Origin: Neobacillus vireti
GTDB taxonomy: Bacteria > Bacillota > Bacilli > Bacillales > Cytobacillaceae
Reading direction: 5' to 3'
Length of the DNA: 64,000 nt
NCBI RefSeq assembly: GCF_001026695.1
Contig: NZ_LDNB01000012.1
Span: forward strand, 31,428 to 95,427
In this document: piece by piece, positions 27,114 through 38,122 of the stretch
Numbering within the stretch: position 1 is the stretch's first letter
Layout of the letters: each line of letters begins with the position of its first letter
Notes under the pieces: model-generated
What the model was told of the DNA's origin: nothing
Seen by the model: the letters and a program-made list of their open reading frames with translations, nothing else
The model's database searches: none
Program-made: the position numbers and the translations under genes

Positions 27114-27166
27114 TTGTCCGCTTTTCACAAAAGAAAACGAATGATTCTTAGTAAACTAGCGGACAA
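27114..27166. promoter_or_regulatory. Inverted repeat upstream of yrbG
   Basis: TTGTCCGCT (27114-27122) and AGCGGACAA (27158-27166) are a perfect 9-bp inverted pair separated by 35 bases, just before the yrbG ribosome binding site and in the divergent gap with yrzE. It could be a bipartite operator or an RNA stem. There is no T-run. Confidence 0.4.
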
Positions 27167-27200
27167 TAGTACGGAATGGAATAAAAGGGGCGATTAGCAA

Positions 27201-27866
27201 GTGGAAGTTTATTTGAGTATTATTTTACGAACGATATTTTTATATTTACTGATGCTCGTCATATTTAGGATCATGGGGAAGCGGGAAATTGGCGAATTAA
27301 GCGTCCTTGACCTGGTCGTTTTTATCATGATTGGTGAGATGGCTGTTATTGCAATTGAAAATACGAAGGACCCGCTATTTCATACGGTGGTACCGATGGT
27401 TCTCTTGATGTGTATTCAAATCACGCTCGCGATCATTTCGCTAAAAAATAAAAAATTTCGTGATATTGTGGATGGACAGCCAAGTATCATCATCAATCGA
27501 GGAAAAATTGATGAGGAGGCAATGAAGAAGCTCCGCTATAACTTTGATGATTTAATGTCACAATTAAGAGAAAAGGACATTAGGAGTATTGGAGATGTTG
27601 AATTTGCCATTTTAGAAACCTCAGGCAAACTGTCTGTTTTAGAAAAAATTTACGACCCGAAGCAGCCCAAGACGCCTGCTAAGAATGGTGATATTACCGT
27701 CCCGCTAATTATGGATGGAACAATTGAGGAAGAAAATTTAAAAAGGATCAATAAAACCAATCTATGGCTCCGTCAAGAACTTAAAAAACAGGGCTACCGC
27801 GATATTAAGAAAATTTCCTTTTGCAGCTATGAAAACGGTAAATTTTTCATTGATACCCAGGATTAA
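27201..27866 (+). CDS. yrbG: DUF421 (YetF-family) membrane protein YrbG
   Basis: Three membrane segments lie in the first 80 residues, including the family motif RIMGKREIGELSVLDLVVFIMIGEMA. A cytoplasmic alpha/beta domain follows, with IIINRGKIDEEAMKKLRYNFDDLMSQLREKDI. Members are widespread in spore formers; related YetF paralogs have been implicated in germination in some Bacillus species, but the role of this copy is unknown. The start is a GTG behind AAAAGGGGCG. The product is 221 residues. Confidence 0.85.
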   Translation: MEVYLSIILRTIFLYLLMLVIFRIMGKREIGELSVLDLVVFIMIGEMAVIAIENTKDPLFHTVVPMVLLMCIQITLAIISLKNKKFRDIVDGQPSIIINRGKIDEEAMKKLRYNFDDLMSQLREKDIRSIGDVEFAILETSGKLSVLEKIYDPKQPKTPAKNGDITVPLIMDGTIEEENLKRINKTNLWLRQELKKQGYRDIKKISFCSYENGKFFIDTQD

Positions 27867-27872
27867 AGGTAT

Positions 27873-27898
27873 AGACACGCCGGTAAAACTGCGTGTCT
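27873..27898. terminator. Terminator between yrbG and spoVB
   Basis: AGACACGC pairs with GCGTGTCT around a ten-base loop, followed by a short T-rich stretch, between convergent genes. Confidence 0.65.
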
Positions 27899-27908
27899 TC
27901 TAATTTGT

Positions 27909-29453
27909 TCAAAATAACTTCCCAATCCAAGGAATTCGGTGGATTTCATCTTTTTTAATCAGTCCGAATAACAGGAGCATGACGAGATAGGATATTCCCA
28001 TGCCAGTAATCGAGGTTAACACCCTTACCAGCAAATGTTCGCTTAAGAGGATATTTTCAAATAGCCAATATCCTAACCAGCCGGAAGCGCCCATGACGAG
28101 AAAACCTTTAATATAATCGCCAACATAAAATGGAAAGGTAACTTTTTTCAAAACAGTGGCAAAGTGAAGAATCGTTACTAACACAAAGCCAACAATAATT
28201 CCGAGTGCAGCCCCCGTGATGCCGAAGGAATCCTGTGAGGCAAGAGAAAAGATGACAGCCGTTTTGACAACGGCGCCAATAAGACTGTTAATCATCGCCG
28301 CTCTAGCAAGATTTAACGCTTGGAGAACAGCCTGTAATGGACCTTGATAATAAAAAAATAAGAAGAACGGGGCCATTAAGCGAATAAAGTATGACCCTTT
28401 TGTTGACCCATACATTAACTGCATTAGTGGGTCTGCCAATACATAAAGGACAATGACGGCAAGCCCGCCGGTTAAAAACGTCAATCTTAATGCCTGCTGG
28501 AGCCGATAGGCGATTAACTTATGGTTATTGCGGGAATTGGCCTCACTGATGGCTGGAACCAAAGATGTTGCCAATGAAAAGGTGACAAAAGACGGGAGCA
28601 TTAACAGCGGCATCGCATAGCCGGTTAACAGCCCATATTGTTTTGTCCCATTCACCGCTAGAACACCTGCTAGCGCTAAGCTGTGAGCAACGACAATCGG
28701 TTCAAAAAACCAGGCAACAGAACCAATCATTCTGCTTCCCATTGTAGGTAAAGCAATTTCCATTAAATCTTGAAATGTCTTTTTCCCTTTTTGGGCAAAT
28801 TGGAAGAAATTCTTTCGAAGCGGAAAACGTTTTTTCAATTTGAAGGTCGTCATAAGGTAAACCAGTGATAATAGTTCACCTAAAACAGATGCCGCCATTG
28901 CCGCTGCTGCCGCATATTGAACTCCATAGGGAAGAAATGCTTTTGTCATCACGGCAATTAGGGTAATTCTTACAATCTGCTCTAAAATCTGCGAAACGGC
29001 TGACGGGCGCATGTTTTGTCTTCCTTGAAAGTAGCCTCTTAACACAGAAGAAACGGCAATAATTGGAATCGCTGGCGCAATCGCAATTAAAGGGTAATAT
29101 GTCCTTGGATCGGTGAACAGTGTCGTTGCTAGAATAGGTGCCAGCAGGATGATTGCCGGTGTAAGAATGATTGATAAGCTAATTGTTGTTGCAAGGGAAA
29201 CAACAAGGATTTTTTTTATTTCGGCATAATCACCTCTTGCCTCAGCCTCGGCAATATTTTTTGATATCGCTACGGGAAGCCCCAGCTGTGTAATGGTGAC
29301 GACAAGAATAAAGGTGGGATACGCCATCATGTATAGGCCCACACCTTCTTCACCAATGCTCCGCGCTAGGACAATCCGATAAATAAAACCGAGGACCCTA
29401 GTAATTAATCCTGCAATTAATAGGATAAAAGTCCCCTTTAAAAACTTCGACAT
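27909..29453 (-). CDS. spoVB: Stage V sporulation protein B (SpoVB), MOP-superfamily flippase
   Basis: SpoVB is a MurJ-like polysaccharide exporter of the MOP superfamily, needed for spore cortex synthesis and thought to flip lipid II in the mother cell. The 514-residue protein has about 14 membrane segments and the FLKGTFILLIAGLITRVLGFIYR start typical of SpoVB/YtgP proteins. The ATG at 29453 follows GAGAAGGTGGGAG; the GTG at 29465 is inside that site. It is transcribed alone on the minus strand, divergent from comN. Confidence 0.94.
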   Translation of the reverse strand: MSKFLKGTFILLIAGLITRVLGFIYRIVLARSIGEEGVGLYMMAYPTFILVVTITQLGLPVAISKNIAEAEARGDYAEIKKILVVSLATTISLSIILTPAIILLAPILATTLFTDPRTYYPLIAIAPAIPIIAVSSVLRGYFQGRQNMRPSAVSQILEQIVRITLIAVMTKAFLPYGVQYAAAAAMAASVLGELLSLVYLMTTFKLKKRFPLRKNFFQFAQKGKKTFQDLMEIALPTMGSRMIGSVAWFFEPIVVAHSLALAGVLAVNGTKQYGLLTGYAMPLLMLPSFVTFSLATSLVPAISEANSRNNHKLIAYRLQQALRLTFLTGGLAVIVLYVLADPLMQLMYGSTKGSYFIRLMAPFFLFFYYQGPLQAVLQALNLARAAMINSLIGAVVKTAVIFSLASQDSFGITGAALGIIVGFVLVTILHFATVLKKVTFPFYVGDYIKGFLVMGASGWLGYWLFENILLSEHLLVRVLTSITGMGISYLVMLLLFGLIKKDEIHRIPWIGKLF

Positions 29454-29497
29454 GCTGACTCCCACCTTCTCAAAAAAGAAGAATTCATATACAATTA

Positions 29498-29528
29498 ACT
29501 ATATGCTTAATGGTGGACAAAGCATGAC
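29498..29528 (-). promoter_or_regulatory. Candidate sigma-E promoter of spoVB
   Basis: On the minus strand GTCATGCT (29528-29521) resembles the sigma-E -35 at six of eight positions. CATATAGT (29505-29498) resembles the -10. The spacer is 15 bases, one longer than usual. spoVB is sigma-E dependent in B. subtilis. Confidence 0.5.
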
Positions 29529-29576
29529 AAGTAGTAAGACCTTTTTAAATGGAAGTAACTTTAGGGGGCAGAGTGA

Positions 29577-29873
29577 ATGGATAATAACCACAGATACGAT
29601 TATTTTCGTACCCAGGTACAGCCGGCACTAGCAAGTAAACTTTCAGAGTTTCGCTTGCTTGGTTACGATTCGGTAACGGAACAAGAGCTTTGGGAATTCT
29701 TAATTAAGAAAAAGTGGAAGAAGGTAAAGGATGAATTAATGCTGCATGAAATTATCCAAGCCATTCTCTCTGTTAAGGTAAGTGATTATCTCAGCTTTGC
29801 AGCAATCGAGACATATAAAACGGCTGAATTCTCACTTGATGATGAAAATGAATTGAAAGAGTTATTGAAATAA
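29577..29873 (+). CDS. comN: Post-transcriptional regulator ComN
   Basis: ComN (YrzD) controls expression of the comE operon after transcription and localises with DivIVA in B. subtilis. This 98-residue homologue has the same length and the family blocks FRLLGYDSVTEQELWEFLIKKKWKK and VKVSDYLSFAAIETYK. It is acidic at the C-terminus. The location between spoVB and secDF is conserved. Confidence 0.88.
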   Translation: MDNNHRYDYFRTQVQPALASKLSEFRLLGYDSVTEQELWEFLIKKKWKKVKDELMLHEIIQAILSVKVSDYLSFAAIETYKTAEFSLDDENELKELLK

Positions 29874-29991
29874 TCCCACCATTTTCAAATTGACAGCATT
29901 TCTAACTTATTCCATAATAGTAGCAGTGACTTTTTTTATTATTTGGACGTAAACGTGCTAAGGCACAGGCACTAAGGAGGAACAATACATA

Positions 29992-32253
29992 ATGGTAAAG
30001 CGCAGCAGAATTATTGCTTTCTTTCTTGTAATCTTAATTGCAGGAAGTACTATGGGAGCAACAGCAAAAAACGTTATTAATAATATGAAACTTGGACTGG
30101 ACCTACAAGGCGGATTTGAGGTTTTGTACGAGGTTGAGGCGGCGAAAAAAGGTCAAAAGATTGATAAAGAGGTATTGGCTAGTACCGCTGAAGCTCTCGA
30201 CAGACGGATCAACGTCCTAGGGGTAAGTGAGCCGAGCATTCAAATTGAAGGAACAAACCGAATCCGCGTTCAGCTGGCTGGAATCACTGACCAAAACAAA
30301 GCACGTGAGATTTTGTCTACTCAGGCAAATTTATCGTTCCGCGATGCAAATGACCAGCTGAAGATGGACGGCACAGACTTAAAGCAAGGCGGGGCAAAGC
30401 AAACTTTTGATGAAAAGGGCGCACCAAGCGTTAGTTTAACATTAAATGATGCGAATAAATTCCGCAAAGTATCTGAAGAAATTATGAACACGAATCCAAA
30501 TGTTCTTGTTATTTGGATGGATTTTGAAGAGGGAAAAGACTCCTTTAAAGCTGAATCAGCAAAACCAAATCCAAAATATATATCAGCTCCAACTGTAAAG
30601 CAAGTATTTAATCAAAATACGGTTTCAATTGTGGGCAATTTTACAGCAAAAGAAGCGCAAACCTTGGCATCGCTTTTAAATGCTGGATCATTACCGGTAA
30701 AGCTTACAGAAGTGTACTCTACGTCTGTCGGCGCTAAGTTCGGGGAACAGGCATTAAATGAGACGATTTTTGCAGGAATCATCGGTGTCGCTATCATTTT
30801 CTTGTTTATGATTTTCTATTATCGTTTTCCAGGATTCATTGCAGTTATTGCGTTAAGTATTTATATTTATTTGATTCTATTGGTTTTTGATTGGATGAAT
30901 GGGGTATTAACACTGCCGGGAATTGCCGCGATTATTCTTGGGATTGGTATGGCTGTTGACGCGAATATCATTACCTACGAGCGGATAAAAGATGAGATTA
31001 AAGTTGGTAAATCGATTAAATCAGCATTCCAGGCTGGTGAAAATCATGCGTTTAGGACCATTCTTGATGCCAACTTGACAACAATGTTGACAGCAGGTGT
31101 ATTATTTTTCTATGGGACAAGCTCTGTAAAAGGGTTTGCTACGATGTTACTCGTGAGTATCTTTATGAGTTTTCTCACCGCTGTATACGGGTCAAGGTTT
31201 TTGTTAGGTTTATGGGTTCACAGTGGATTATTTAAAAAGAAACCAACCTGGTTTGGTGTACATCCGTCCAAAATTCATGATATTGCTGAAAATTTTGATA
31301 CAATAGATCTCCCAACCAGATATGATAAGCTAGATTTTATTAAAATGAAAAATAAATTCTTCATTTTTTCAGGTGTGCTTCTCGTTGCCGGTATAATCAT
31401 TCTTGCTATTTTCCGTTTGAACCTAGGTATTGATTTTGCGAGTGGCACGCGCGTTGAAATTCAATCCAAAACACCTTTAACAACGGCGCAGGTTGAAAAT
31501 GCTTTTGACAAGCTTCATTTAAAAACAGATGACGTGGTCATTTCAGGAGATAAAAAACAAATTGGCGCTGCTCGATTGGTTGGTTTTTTATCGAAAGATG
31601 AAATCGCCCATTTAAAAGCAGAGTTTAATAAGGAATTCGGCTCAGAGCCGAATGTCAGCGCTGTTTCGTCAGAAGTTGGGAAAGAGCTGGCGAAAAATGC
31701 CGTTAAAGCAGTTTTGATTGCATCGATAGGAATTATTCTCTACGTTACGATTCGATTTGAATTGTATATGGCAATTGCGGCCGTTATTTCCTTGCTTCAC
31801 GATGCGTTCTTTATAATTGCCTTCTTTAGTCTTACAAGACTTGAAGTCGATTTAACCTTTATTGCTGCTATTTTAACAATTGTTGGTTATTCGAACCACG
31901 ATACAATCGTTACCTTTGACCGGATTCGTGAAAACTTGCATAAGAAAAAGCGTCTCAAAACCGTTCAGGAGATTGCTGACGTTGTAAATGTTAGTATCCG
32001 TCAAACATTAACGCGTTCGATCAACACTGTTTTAACCGTATTAATTGCTACTACAGGTTTAATGATTTTCGGAAGTGCATCGATCCGCAATTTCTCTATC
32101 GCCTTGTTTGTAGGATTAATTGTCGGGGTATACTCTTCCCTTTTTATCGCAAGTTCACTATGGTTTGTTATGAAATGTAGAGAGCTAAAGAAAAAGGGAG
32201 TTATTAAAACAGAAAAGGTTAAAAAGAAATATTCAGATCAACCACAAGTGTAA
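29992..32253 (+). CDS. secDF: Fused protein translocase subunit SecDF
   Basis: SecDF uses proton motive force to help the Sec channel complete export. As in B. subtilis, SecD and SecF are fused in one 753-residue protein with about 12 membrane segments. The SecD half carries MKLGLDLQGGFEVLYEV at about 30, a periplasmic P1 domain with DRRINVLGVSEP, and the GIGMAVDANIITYERIKDE membrane motif. The SecF half begins near residue 440 and carries GIDFASGTRVEI and GYSNHDTIVTFDRIREN. The ATG follows AAGGAGGAAC. Confidence 0.97.
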   Translation: MVKRSRIIAFFLVILIAGSTMGATAKNVINNMKLGLDLQGGFEVLYEVEAAKKGQKIDKEVLASTAEALDRRINVLGVSEPSIQIEGTNRIRVQLAGITDQNKAREILSTQANLSFRDANDQLKMDGTDLKQGGAKQTFDEKGAPSVSLTLNDANKFRKVSEEIMNTNPNVLVIWMDFEEGKDSFKAESAKPNPKYISAPTVKQVFNQNTVSIVGNFTAKEAQTLASLLNAGSLPVKLTEVYSTSVGAKFGEQALNETIFAGIIGVAIIFLFMIFYYRFPGFIAVIALSIYIYLILLVFDWMNGVLTLPGIAAIILGIGMAVDANIITYERIKDEIKVGKSIKSAFQAGENHAFRTILDANLTTMLTAGVLFFYGTSSVKGFATMLLVSIFMSFLTAVYGSRFLLGLWVHSGLFKKKPTWFGVHPSKIHDIAENFDTIDLPTRYDKLDFIKMKNKFFIFSGVLLVAGIIILAIFRLNLGIDFASGTRVEIQSKTPLTTAQVENAFDKLHLKTDDVVISGDKKQIGAARLVGFLSKDEIAHLKAEFNKEFGSEPNVSAVSSEVGKELAKNAVKAVLIASIGIILYVTIRFELYMAIAAVISLLHDAFFIIAFFSLTRLEVDLTFIAAILTIVGYSNHDTIVTFDRIRENLHKKKRLKTVQEIADVVNVSIRQTLTRSINTVLTVLIATTGLMIFGSASIRNFSIALFVGLIVGVYSSLFIASSLWFVMKCRELKKKGVIKTEKVKKKYSDQPQV

Positions 32254-32260
32254 TTTTTGG

Positions 32261-32288
32261 AAAAACCGCAGAACTTCTGCGGTTTTTC
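32261..32288 (+). terminator. Terminator after secDF
   Basis: AAAAACCGCAGAA and TTCTGCGGTTTTT form a 13-bp stem around a single C, giving a near-perfect palindrome that ends in T residues. Confidence 0.88.
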
Positions 32289-32348
32289 TTTATTGAAAGC
32301 TGTTTAATGCTCCTGTATAATAAGAAAGTCTGAGGGGTGAACAAGCAA

Positions 32349-34712
32349 ATGTTAAAGTCAAAATCAAGATGGATTGTTCGCAGTTCTGATCACAATCTAG
32401 TAAAAATGCTAGCTCAGGAGTTGAAAATTACACCTCTAGTTGCGTCTCTGCTTGTCAACCGTGGCTTAGACAGCCTAGAATCTGCACGGTGTTTTTTATT
32501 TGGCAAGGATGAATTTCATGACCCGTATTTATTAAAAGGGATGGATATCGCGGTTGCGAGAATTCGAGAAGCAATTGAAAAGCAAGAACCCATCCTTATT
32601 TTTGGTGATTATGACGCTGATGGTGTAAGCAGTACATCGGTGTTGATGATTGCCCTTCGTGACTTGGGAGCAAATGTACAATTCTACATCCCAAATCGTT
32701 TTACTGAAGGATATGGACCAAATGAACCGGCATTTCGTCAGGCGGCGGAAAGTGGAATAAAATTAATTATTACTGTTGATACTGGAATATCTGCTCTCCA
32801 TGAAGCAGCAGTGGCAAAAGAAATCGGAATTGACCTAATCATTACCGACCACCATGAACCGGGGCCAGTCTTACCGGAAGCACTTGCAATTATCCACCCG
32901 AAACTTCCGGATAGCGACTATCCATTTCGGGAACTGGCAGGAGTAGGAGTCGCGTTTAAACTTGCCCATGCCCTTTATGGAGCAGTTCCAGAGCATTTAC
33001 TCGAAATTGCCGTCATTGGAACAATTGCCGATTTAGTTTCATTAAAAGGTGAAAACCGGTTGATTGTAAAAAAAGGGCTTGAAAAGTTAAAGGCTACGAA
33101 AAATATCGGTCTTAAAGCGATTTTAAAATTGGCTGGGGTCGATCCTCTGTCAATAAATGAAGAAACGATTGGCTTTACGCTTGCACCGCGGATTAATGCC
33201 GTGGGCCGCTTAGAAGATGCAGACCTAGCCGTTCAGCTTATCCTCACAGGAGACCCGGAGGAAGCACAACATTTAGCGGAAGAAATGGATGCGTTAAATA
33301 AGACCAGGCAAGCGATTGTCAATGCGATAACCGCTGAAGCGATTCAAGAAGTGGAAACAAATTATCCAATCGAATCCAATAAGGTTCTCGTCATCGGTAA
33401 AGAAGGCTGGAATGCCGGTGTCATTGGCATTGTCGCCTCAAGGCTAGTTGATAAATACTACCGGCCAACGATTGTGTTGAATTTTGATCCAGATAAAGGG
33501 GTCGCAAAGGGATCTGCCCGGAGCATTGCCGGCTTTGACCTGTTCAAAAATTTATCGACCTGCCGTGAGATTCTTCCTCATTTTGGCGGTCACCCGATGG
33601 CTGCAGGAATGACCTTGAAATTAGAGGATGTTGCTGAGCTCCGGACAAGACTAAATAACCTTGCTGAGGAGCAGTTAACTGAAGCGGATTTTGTCCCAGT
33701 AACCTATCTTGATGAGGAAATCCGTCTAGAAGACATTAGTGTATCGTCAGTCGAAGAAATGAGTCTGCTTTCTCCTTTTGGAATGGACAACCCTAAACCA
33801 AAAGTTTTAATAAATAATGCGACAATTGCCAGTATGAGAAAAATTGGCAGTGAGCAAAACCATTTAAAGGTGTTAGTGAATGAAGCTGATGCCAATCTCG
33901 ATGGAGTAGGTTTTGGGTTAGGCGCTTTAGTTGACCAAATTTCACCTGCTTCAAAAATTTCATTCATTGGGGAATTATCTATTAATGAATGGAACAATAT
34001 ACGTAAACCACAAATTTTCATTCACGATATCGCGGTGAATTCATGGCAGTTATTTGACTATCGCGGGCAAAAGCGAATGAGCGCCATTGCTCAATCCGTA
34101 CCTGCTGAAAACAGGAAATTCATTATTTTTAATAAAGAACATCTAGAAAAAATGAGCCCTGAATTGATGGCTGATACCATTCATGTTCAAGATATCGAGG
34201 AAGCAAAAGCTCTCAATTGTAACCAGGCAAATATCGTCTTAGTTGACTTCCCGCCCTCAAAAGAGATTCTCGTGGTTTTATTAAAAGGGAAACAGCCGGC
34301 AAGGGTGTATGCCTATTTTTATAAGAAATCCAGTGATTTCTTCAGCACGGTTCCAACCCGTGACCATTTTAAATGGTTCTATGCCTTTTTAGTAAAGAAA
34401 GGTCCGATCGATCTTAAGCGATATGGCGAAGATATCGCCAAACATCGCGGCTGGTCACAGGAAACGATAAACTTTATGGCAAAGGTGTTTTCTGAACTGG
34501 ATTTTGTTACAATAAACAATGGATTTATTTCTTTAACAACCGGCGCGCAAAAGCGTGATTTAAGTGACTCTAGAACATATCAAACCAAACAGATGCAATA
34601 TGCTCTTGAACGGGATTTATTGTTTTCGTCCTTTCATGATTTAAAGGGCTGGTTCGATCAAGTTATCCAAGAGTCGGTAGAAACTGAGGAGGCAATAACA
34701 GAATGGATTTAA
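32349..34712 (+). CDS. recJ: Single-stranded-DNA exonuclease RecJ
   Basis: RecJ is a 5'-3' single-strand exonuclease in recombination and repair. DHH-family motifs are [21 protein letters not shown] and TDHHEPG; the DHHA1 part has [10 protein letters not shown]. An OB fold and a Firmicutes-specific C-terminal extension follow. The GTG at 32337 is part of the GAGGGGTGA site; the ATG at 32349 gives a 787-residue protein. It overlaps apt by ten bases. Confidence 0.96.
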   Translation: MLKSKSRWIVRSSDHNLVKMLAQELKITPLVASLLVNRGLDSLESARCFLFGKDEFHDPYLLKGMDIAVARIREAIEKQEPILIFGDYDADGVSSTSVLMIALRDLGANVQFYIPNRFTEGYGPNEPAFRQAAESGIKLIITVDTGISALHEAAVAKEIGIDLIITDHHEPGPVLPEALAIIHPKLPDSDYPFRELAGVGVAFKLAHALYGAVPEHLLEIAVIGTIADLVSLKGENRLIVKKGLEKLKATKNIGLKAILKLAGVDPLSINEETIGFTLAPRINAVGRLEDADLAVQLILTGDPEEAQHLAEEMDALNKTRQAIVNAITAEAIQEVETNYPIESNKVLVIGKEGWNAGVIGIVASRLVDKYYRPTIVLNFDPDKGVAKGSARSIAGFDLFKNLSTCREILPHFGGHPMAAGMTLKLEDVAELRTRLNNLAEEQLTEADFVPVTYLDEEIRLEDISVSSVEEMSLLSPFGMDNPKPKVLINNATIASMRKIGSEQNHLKVLVNEADANLDGVGFGLGALVDQISPASKISFIGELSINEWNNIRKPQIFIHDIAVNSWQLFDYRGQKRMSAIAQSVPAENRKFIIFNKEHLEKMSPELMADTIHVQDIEEAKALNCNQANIVLVDFPPSKEILVVLLKGKQPARVYAYFYKKSSDFFSTVPTRDHFKWFYAFLVKKGPIDLKRYGEDIAKHRGWSQETINFMAKVFSELDFVTINNGFISLTTGAQKRDLSDSRTYQTKQMQYALERDLLFSSFHDLKGWFDQVIQESVETEEAITEWI

Positions 34713-35215
34713 AGCAATTTATTACCATCGTACCCGATTGGCCAAAGCCAGGAATTAAATTTAAAGATATTACCCCATTAATGAATGATGGTGAAGCATA
34801 TAAATATGCAACTGACCAAATCGTTTCTTATGCAAAAGAGAAACAAATTGATATCATTGTAGGACCTGAAGCTCGTGGCTTTATTATTGGCTGTCCCGTT
34901 GCTTATTCGCTGGGAGTAGGCTTTGCCCCAGTCCGTAAAGAGGGCAAACTGCCGCGTGAAACGATTAATGTGAGCTATGGCCTGGAATACGGAAAAGACG
35001 TACTGACGATTCATAAGGATGCAATTAAACCTGGACAACGCGTGTTAATTACGGATGATTTGTTAGCAACCGGCGGTACGATTGAAGCGACGATTCAATT
35101 AGTGGAAGAGCTCGGCGGAGTAGTCGCTGGTATCGCTTTCTTAGTTGAGTTAAGCTATTTAGATGGCCGGAAAAAGTTAGACGGCTATGATATTTTAACA
35201 CTTATGCACTATTAA
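34703..35215 (+). CDS. apt: Adenine phosphoribosyltransferase
   Basis: Apt salvages adenine to AMP with PRPP. The PRPP-binding loop is [13 protein letters not shown]. The N-terminal hood has [17 protein letters not shown], and [10 protein letters not shown] is family-typical. The product is 170 residues. Its start lies inside the end of recJ with a GAGGAGG site. A terminator follows, but relA is next, as in most Bacillaceae. Confidence 0.97.
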   Translation: MDLKQFITIVPDWPKPGIKFKDITPLMNDGEAYKYATDQIVSYAKEKQIDIIVGPEARGFIIGCPVAYSLGVGFAPVRKEGKLPRETINVSYGLEYGKDVLTIHKDAIKPGQRVLITDDLLATGGTIEATIQLVEELGGVVAGIAFLVELSYLDGRKKLDGYDILTLMHY

Positions 35216-35224
35216 AAATAGCTT

Positions 35225-35256
35225 AGAGGGCACTCAGATGAGGGTGCTCTCTTTAT
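35225..35256 (+). terminator. Terminator after apt
   Basis: AGAGGGCACTC and GGGTGCTCTCT pair over 11 positions, two of them G-U, followed by TTTAT. The AT-rich 170 bp that follow probably hold the relA promoter, but I cannot place it. Confidence 0.7.
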
Positions 35257-35427
35257 ATAATAAAAAAATAATATTCGACATATCTCGATAATTTGTAGAA
35301 ATTACTTACAATCTCTTTACATCTTCGCTATTTTTTTCGATAATAGAAACAATCATTCTAATTTTGTAACAATATTTTCAAAAATACCATTAAATAATAA
35401 AATGAGACGAAAATAAAGGTGATTTTC

Positions 35428-37623
35428 ATGGCGAATGATCAAGTGTTGACAGCCGACCAAGTCATCGACAAGACCAAGACCTATTTAAATGAAGAGCATG
35501 TTGATTTAGTTAAAAAAGCGTATGAATTCGCAAAACATGCTCATCGTGAACAATATCGAAAATCAGGCGAGCCGTACATTATTCATCCCATCCAGGTTGC
35601 AGGGATTCTAGCTGACTTGGAGATGGATCCTGCGACGGTTGCTGCGGGTTTTCTTCACGACGTCGTGGAAGATACAACTGTATCCTTAAAAGATTTAGAG
35701 GAAGCTTTCAATGACGAAGTGGCGATGCTTGTCGATGGGGTAACAAAACTAGGGAAAATTAAATATAAATCTCACGAGGAACAGCAGGCCGAGAACCACC
35801 GGAAAATGTTTGTGGCAATGGCTCAGGATATTCGCGTTATTCTCATTAAGCTTGCTGACCGTTTGCATAATATGCGGACACTGAAGCATCTTCCTGTAGA
35901 GAAACAGCGCCGAATTTCAAATGAGACACTTGAAATTTTTGCACCTTTAGCACATCGTCTTGGTATATCTAAGATAAAATGGGAGCTGGAAGATACAGCA
36001 TTAAGGTATTTAAATCCGCAGCAATACTACCGGATTGTTAACTTAATGAAGAAAAAGCGTGCGGAACGGGAGCAATATCTCGAGGATGTCATCGAGGAAG
36101 TCAAGACGCAGATGGGTGAAGTTTCGATCAAGGCAGAGCTTTCAGGCCGTCCTAAGCATATTTATAGTATTTATCGAAAAATGGCATTGCAAAATAAGCA
36201 ATTCAGTGAAATCTACGATTTGCTTGCAGTAAGGATTGTCGTCAACAGCATTAAAGATTGCTACGCGGTTCTCGGTATTATTCACACTTGTTGGAAACCG
36301 ATGCCCGGCCGCTTTAAGGATTATATTGCGATGCCGAAGCCGAATATGTATCAATCGCTGCATACAACCGTAATTGGACCGAAAGGCGACCCGCTTGAAG
36401 TGCAAATTCGCACCTATGAGATGCACCGGATTGCCGAATTCGGGGTTGCAGCACACTGGGCCTATAAAGAAGGAAAAGCCCTCAGTGACAGCTCTTCTTT
36501 TGAACAAAAATTAACCTGGTTCAGGGAGATTCTAGAGTTCCAAAATGATACCGCCAATGCCGAAGAGTTTATGGAGTCATTGAAAATTGACCTGTTCTCC
36601 GATATGGTATTTGTGTTTACACCAAAAGGCGATGTCATTGAACTTCCATCCGGTTCTGTTCCAATCGATTTTGCTTATCGCATCCACTCGGAAATAGGCA
36701 ATAAAACAATTGGCGCCAAAGTGAACGGCAAAATGGTGACGCTGGACTATCGACTGATGACCGGGGATATTATTGAAATATTAACCTCCAAACATTCCTA
36801 TGGTCCAAGTCAGGATTGGCTGAAGCTGGCACAAACTTCGCAGGCGAAGAACAAAATCCGCGCCTTCTTTAAAAAGCAGCGCCGTGATGAAAATGTCGTC
36901 AAGGGGAAAGAGCTAGTCGAAAAAGAAATCCGTAACATGGAGTTCGAGCTGAAAGAAATTTTAACATCAGACAATCTGAAAAAGGTTGCTGAAAAATTTA
37001 ATTTTTCCAATGAAGAAGATATGTATGCCGCTGTTGGCTATAACGGGGTCACGGCCTTGCAGGTAGCGAACCGCTTAACGGAGAAATGGCGCAAGAAACG
37101 CGACCAGGAACAATCTGCGAGCATTACCAATGTGATTTCGGATTTAAAAACATACCCTTCAAGTAAGAAACGGGAATCCGGCGTCCGTGTTCAAGGGATT
37201 GACAACCTGTTAATTCGTTTATCGAGATGCTGTAACCCGGTTCCAGGCGACGAAATTGTTGGCTTCATTACGAAGGGCCGCGGTGTCTCCGTTCACCGTT
37301 CCGATTGTACGAACATTGATTCGAATGATGCCCAGGCAAGGTTAATTCCGGTCGAGTGGGAATCTTCCTTAAATGATCGCAAGGAATATAATGTGGATAT
37401 CGAAATCAACGGCTATGACCGCCACGGAATTCTTAATGAAGTGCTTCAAGCGGTTAATGAGACGAAAACAAATATATCTGCTGTCACCGGGAAATCAGAC
37501 CGTAATAAAATGGCAACCATCAGCATGTCAATTGCAATCCACAATGTAAACCATTTGCACAAGGTTGTCGAACGAATTAAACAAATCCCGGATATTTATT
37601 CCGTCCGCAGGATTATGAATTAA
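35428..37623 (+). CDS. relA: Bifunctional (p)ppGpp synthetase/hydrolase Rel
   Basis: Rel makes and degrades the stringent-response alarmone. The HD hydrolase domain holds H77-D78 (FLHDVVEDT). The synthetase domain (about 200-380) has [33 protein letters not shown] and [22 protein letters not shown] (about 392-455), zinc-finger/conserved-Cys ([14 protein letters not shown]) and ACT (about 655-731) domains follow. The GTG at 35419 lies within the AAAGGTGA site; the ATG at 35428 gives the family start [13 protein letters not shown]. The product is 731 residues. Confidence 0.97.
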   Translation: MANDQVLTADQVIDKTKTYLNEEHVDLVKKAYEFAKHAHREQYRKSGEPYIIHPIQVAGILADLEMDPATVAAGFLHDVVEDTTVSLKDLEEAFNDEVAMLVDGVTKLGKIKYKSHEEQQAENHRKMFVAMAQDIRVILIKLADRLHNMRTLKHLPVEKQRRISNETLEIFAPLAHRLGISKIKWELEDTALRYLNPQQYYRIVNLMKKKRAEREQYLEDVIEEVKTQMGEVSIKAELSGRPKHIYSIYRKMALQNKQFSEIYDLLAVRIVVNSIKDCYAVLGIIHTCWKPMPGRFKDYIAMPKPNMYQSLHTTVIGPKGDPLEVQIRTYEMHRIAEFGVAAHWAYKEGKALSDSSSFEQKLTWFREILEFQNDTANAEEFMESLKIDLFSDMVFVFTPKGDVIELPSGSVPIDFAYRIHSEIGNKTIGAKVNGKMVTLDYRLMTGDIIEILTSKHSYGPSQDWLKLAQTSQAKNKIRAFFKKQRRDENVVKGKELVEKEIRNMEFELKEILTSDNLKKVAEKFNFSNEEDMYAAVGYNGVTALQVANRLTEKWRKKRDQEQSASITNVISDLKTYPSSKKRESGVRVQGIDNLLIRLSRCCNPVPGDEIVGFITKGRGVSVHRSDCTNIDSNDAQARLIPVEWESSLNDRKEYNVDIEINGYDRHGILNEVLQAVNETKTNISAVTGKSDRNKMATISMSIAIHNVNHLHKVVERIKQIPDIYSVRRIMN

Positions 37624-37634
37624 GGAGTATTGGT

Positions 37635-38078
37635 ATGAGAGTAGTTGTTCAACGCAGTAAAGCCGCACGGGTAACGGTTGCTGGTGAAGTAACTGGAGAA
37701 ATTACCAAAGGACTTGTCCTACTAGTCGGTGTGACCCATGAGGACACAGAAGAGGATGCGGCTTACTTAGCTGATAAAATTGCAAATTTACGGATCTTTG
37801 AAGATGCGGATGAAAAAATGAATTTGTCATTACTGGATGTCGGCGGTGAAATTCTATCCGTTTCCCAATTTACCCTTTACGGCGATTGCCGAAAGGGGAG
37901 AAGACCTAGTTTCATCGAGGCGGCTAGACCAGAGCAGGCTGTCGTGCTTTATGAAACTTTTAACAAGCTGCTGCGTGAAAAAGGTATTCGCGTTGAAACA
38001 GGCCGGTTTGGGGCCATGATGGATGTTGAATTAACCAATGACGGTCCAGTGACGTTGATCGTCGAGAGTAAAGCATAA
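37635..38078 (+). CDS. dtd: D-aminoacyl-tRNA deacylase
   Basis: Dtd hydrolyses D-aminoacyl-tRNAs. The catalytic SQFTLYGD motif and the chirality-checking GP of [12 protein letters not shown] are intact. The product is 147 residues. It starts 11 bases after relA behind AAGGAGTATT, the usual relA-dtd pairing. Confidence 0.96.
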   Translation: MRVVVQRSKAARVTVAGEVTGEITKGLVLLVGVTHEDTEEDAAYLADKIANLRIFEDADEKMNLSLLDVGGEILSVSQFTLYGDCRKGRRPSFIEAARPEQAVVLYETFNKLLREKGIRVETGRFGAMMDVELTNDGPVTLIVESKA

Positions 38079-38118
38079 AAAAAGGCTCGGCACTTGAATT
38101 TTAAGTGCCGGGCCTTTT
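38079..38118. terminator. Terminator between dtd and yrvJ
   Basis: AAAAAGGCTCGGCACTT pairs with AAGTGCCGGGCCTTTTT between convergent genes. T-runs lie on both strands. Confidence 0.88.
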
Positions 38119-38122
38119 TATA

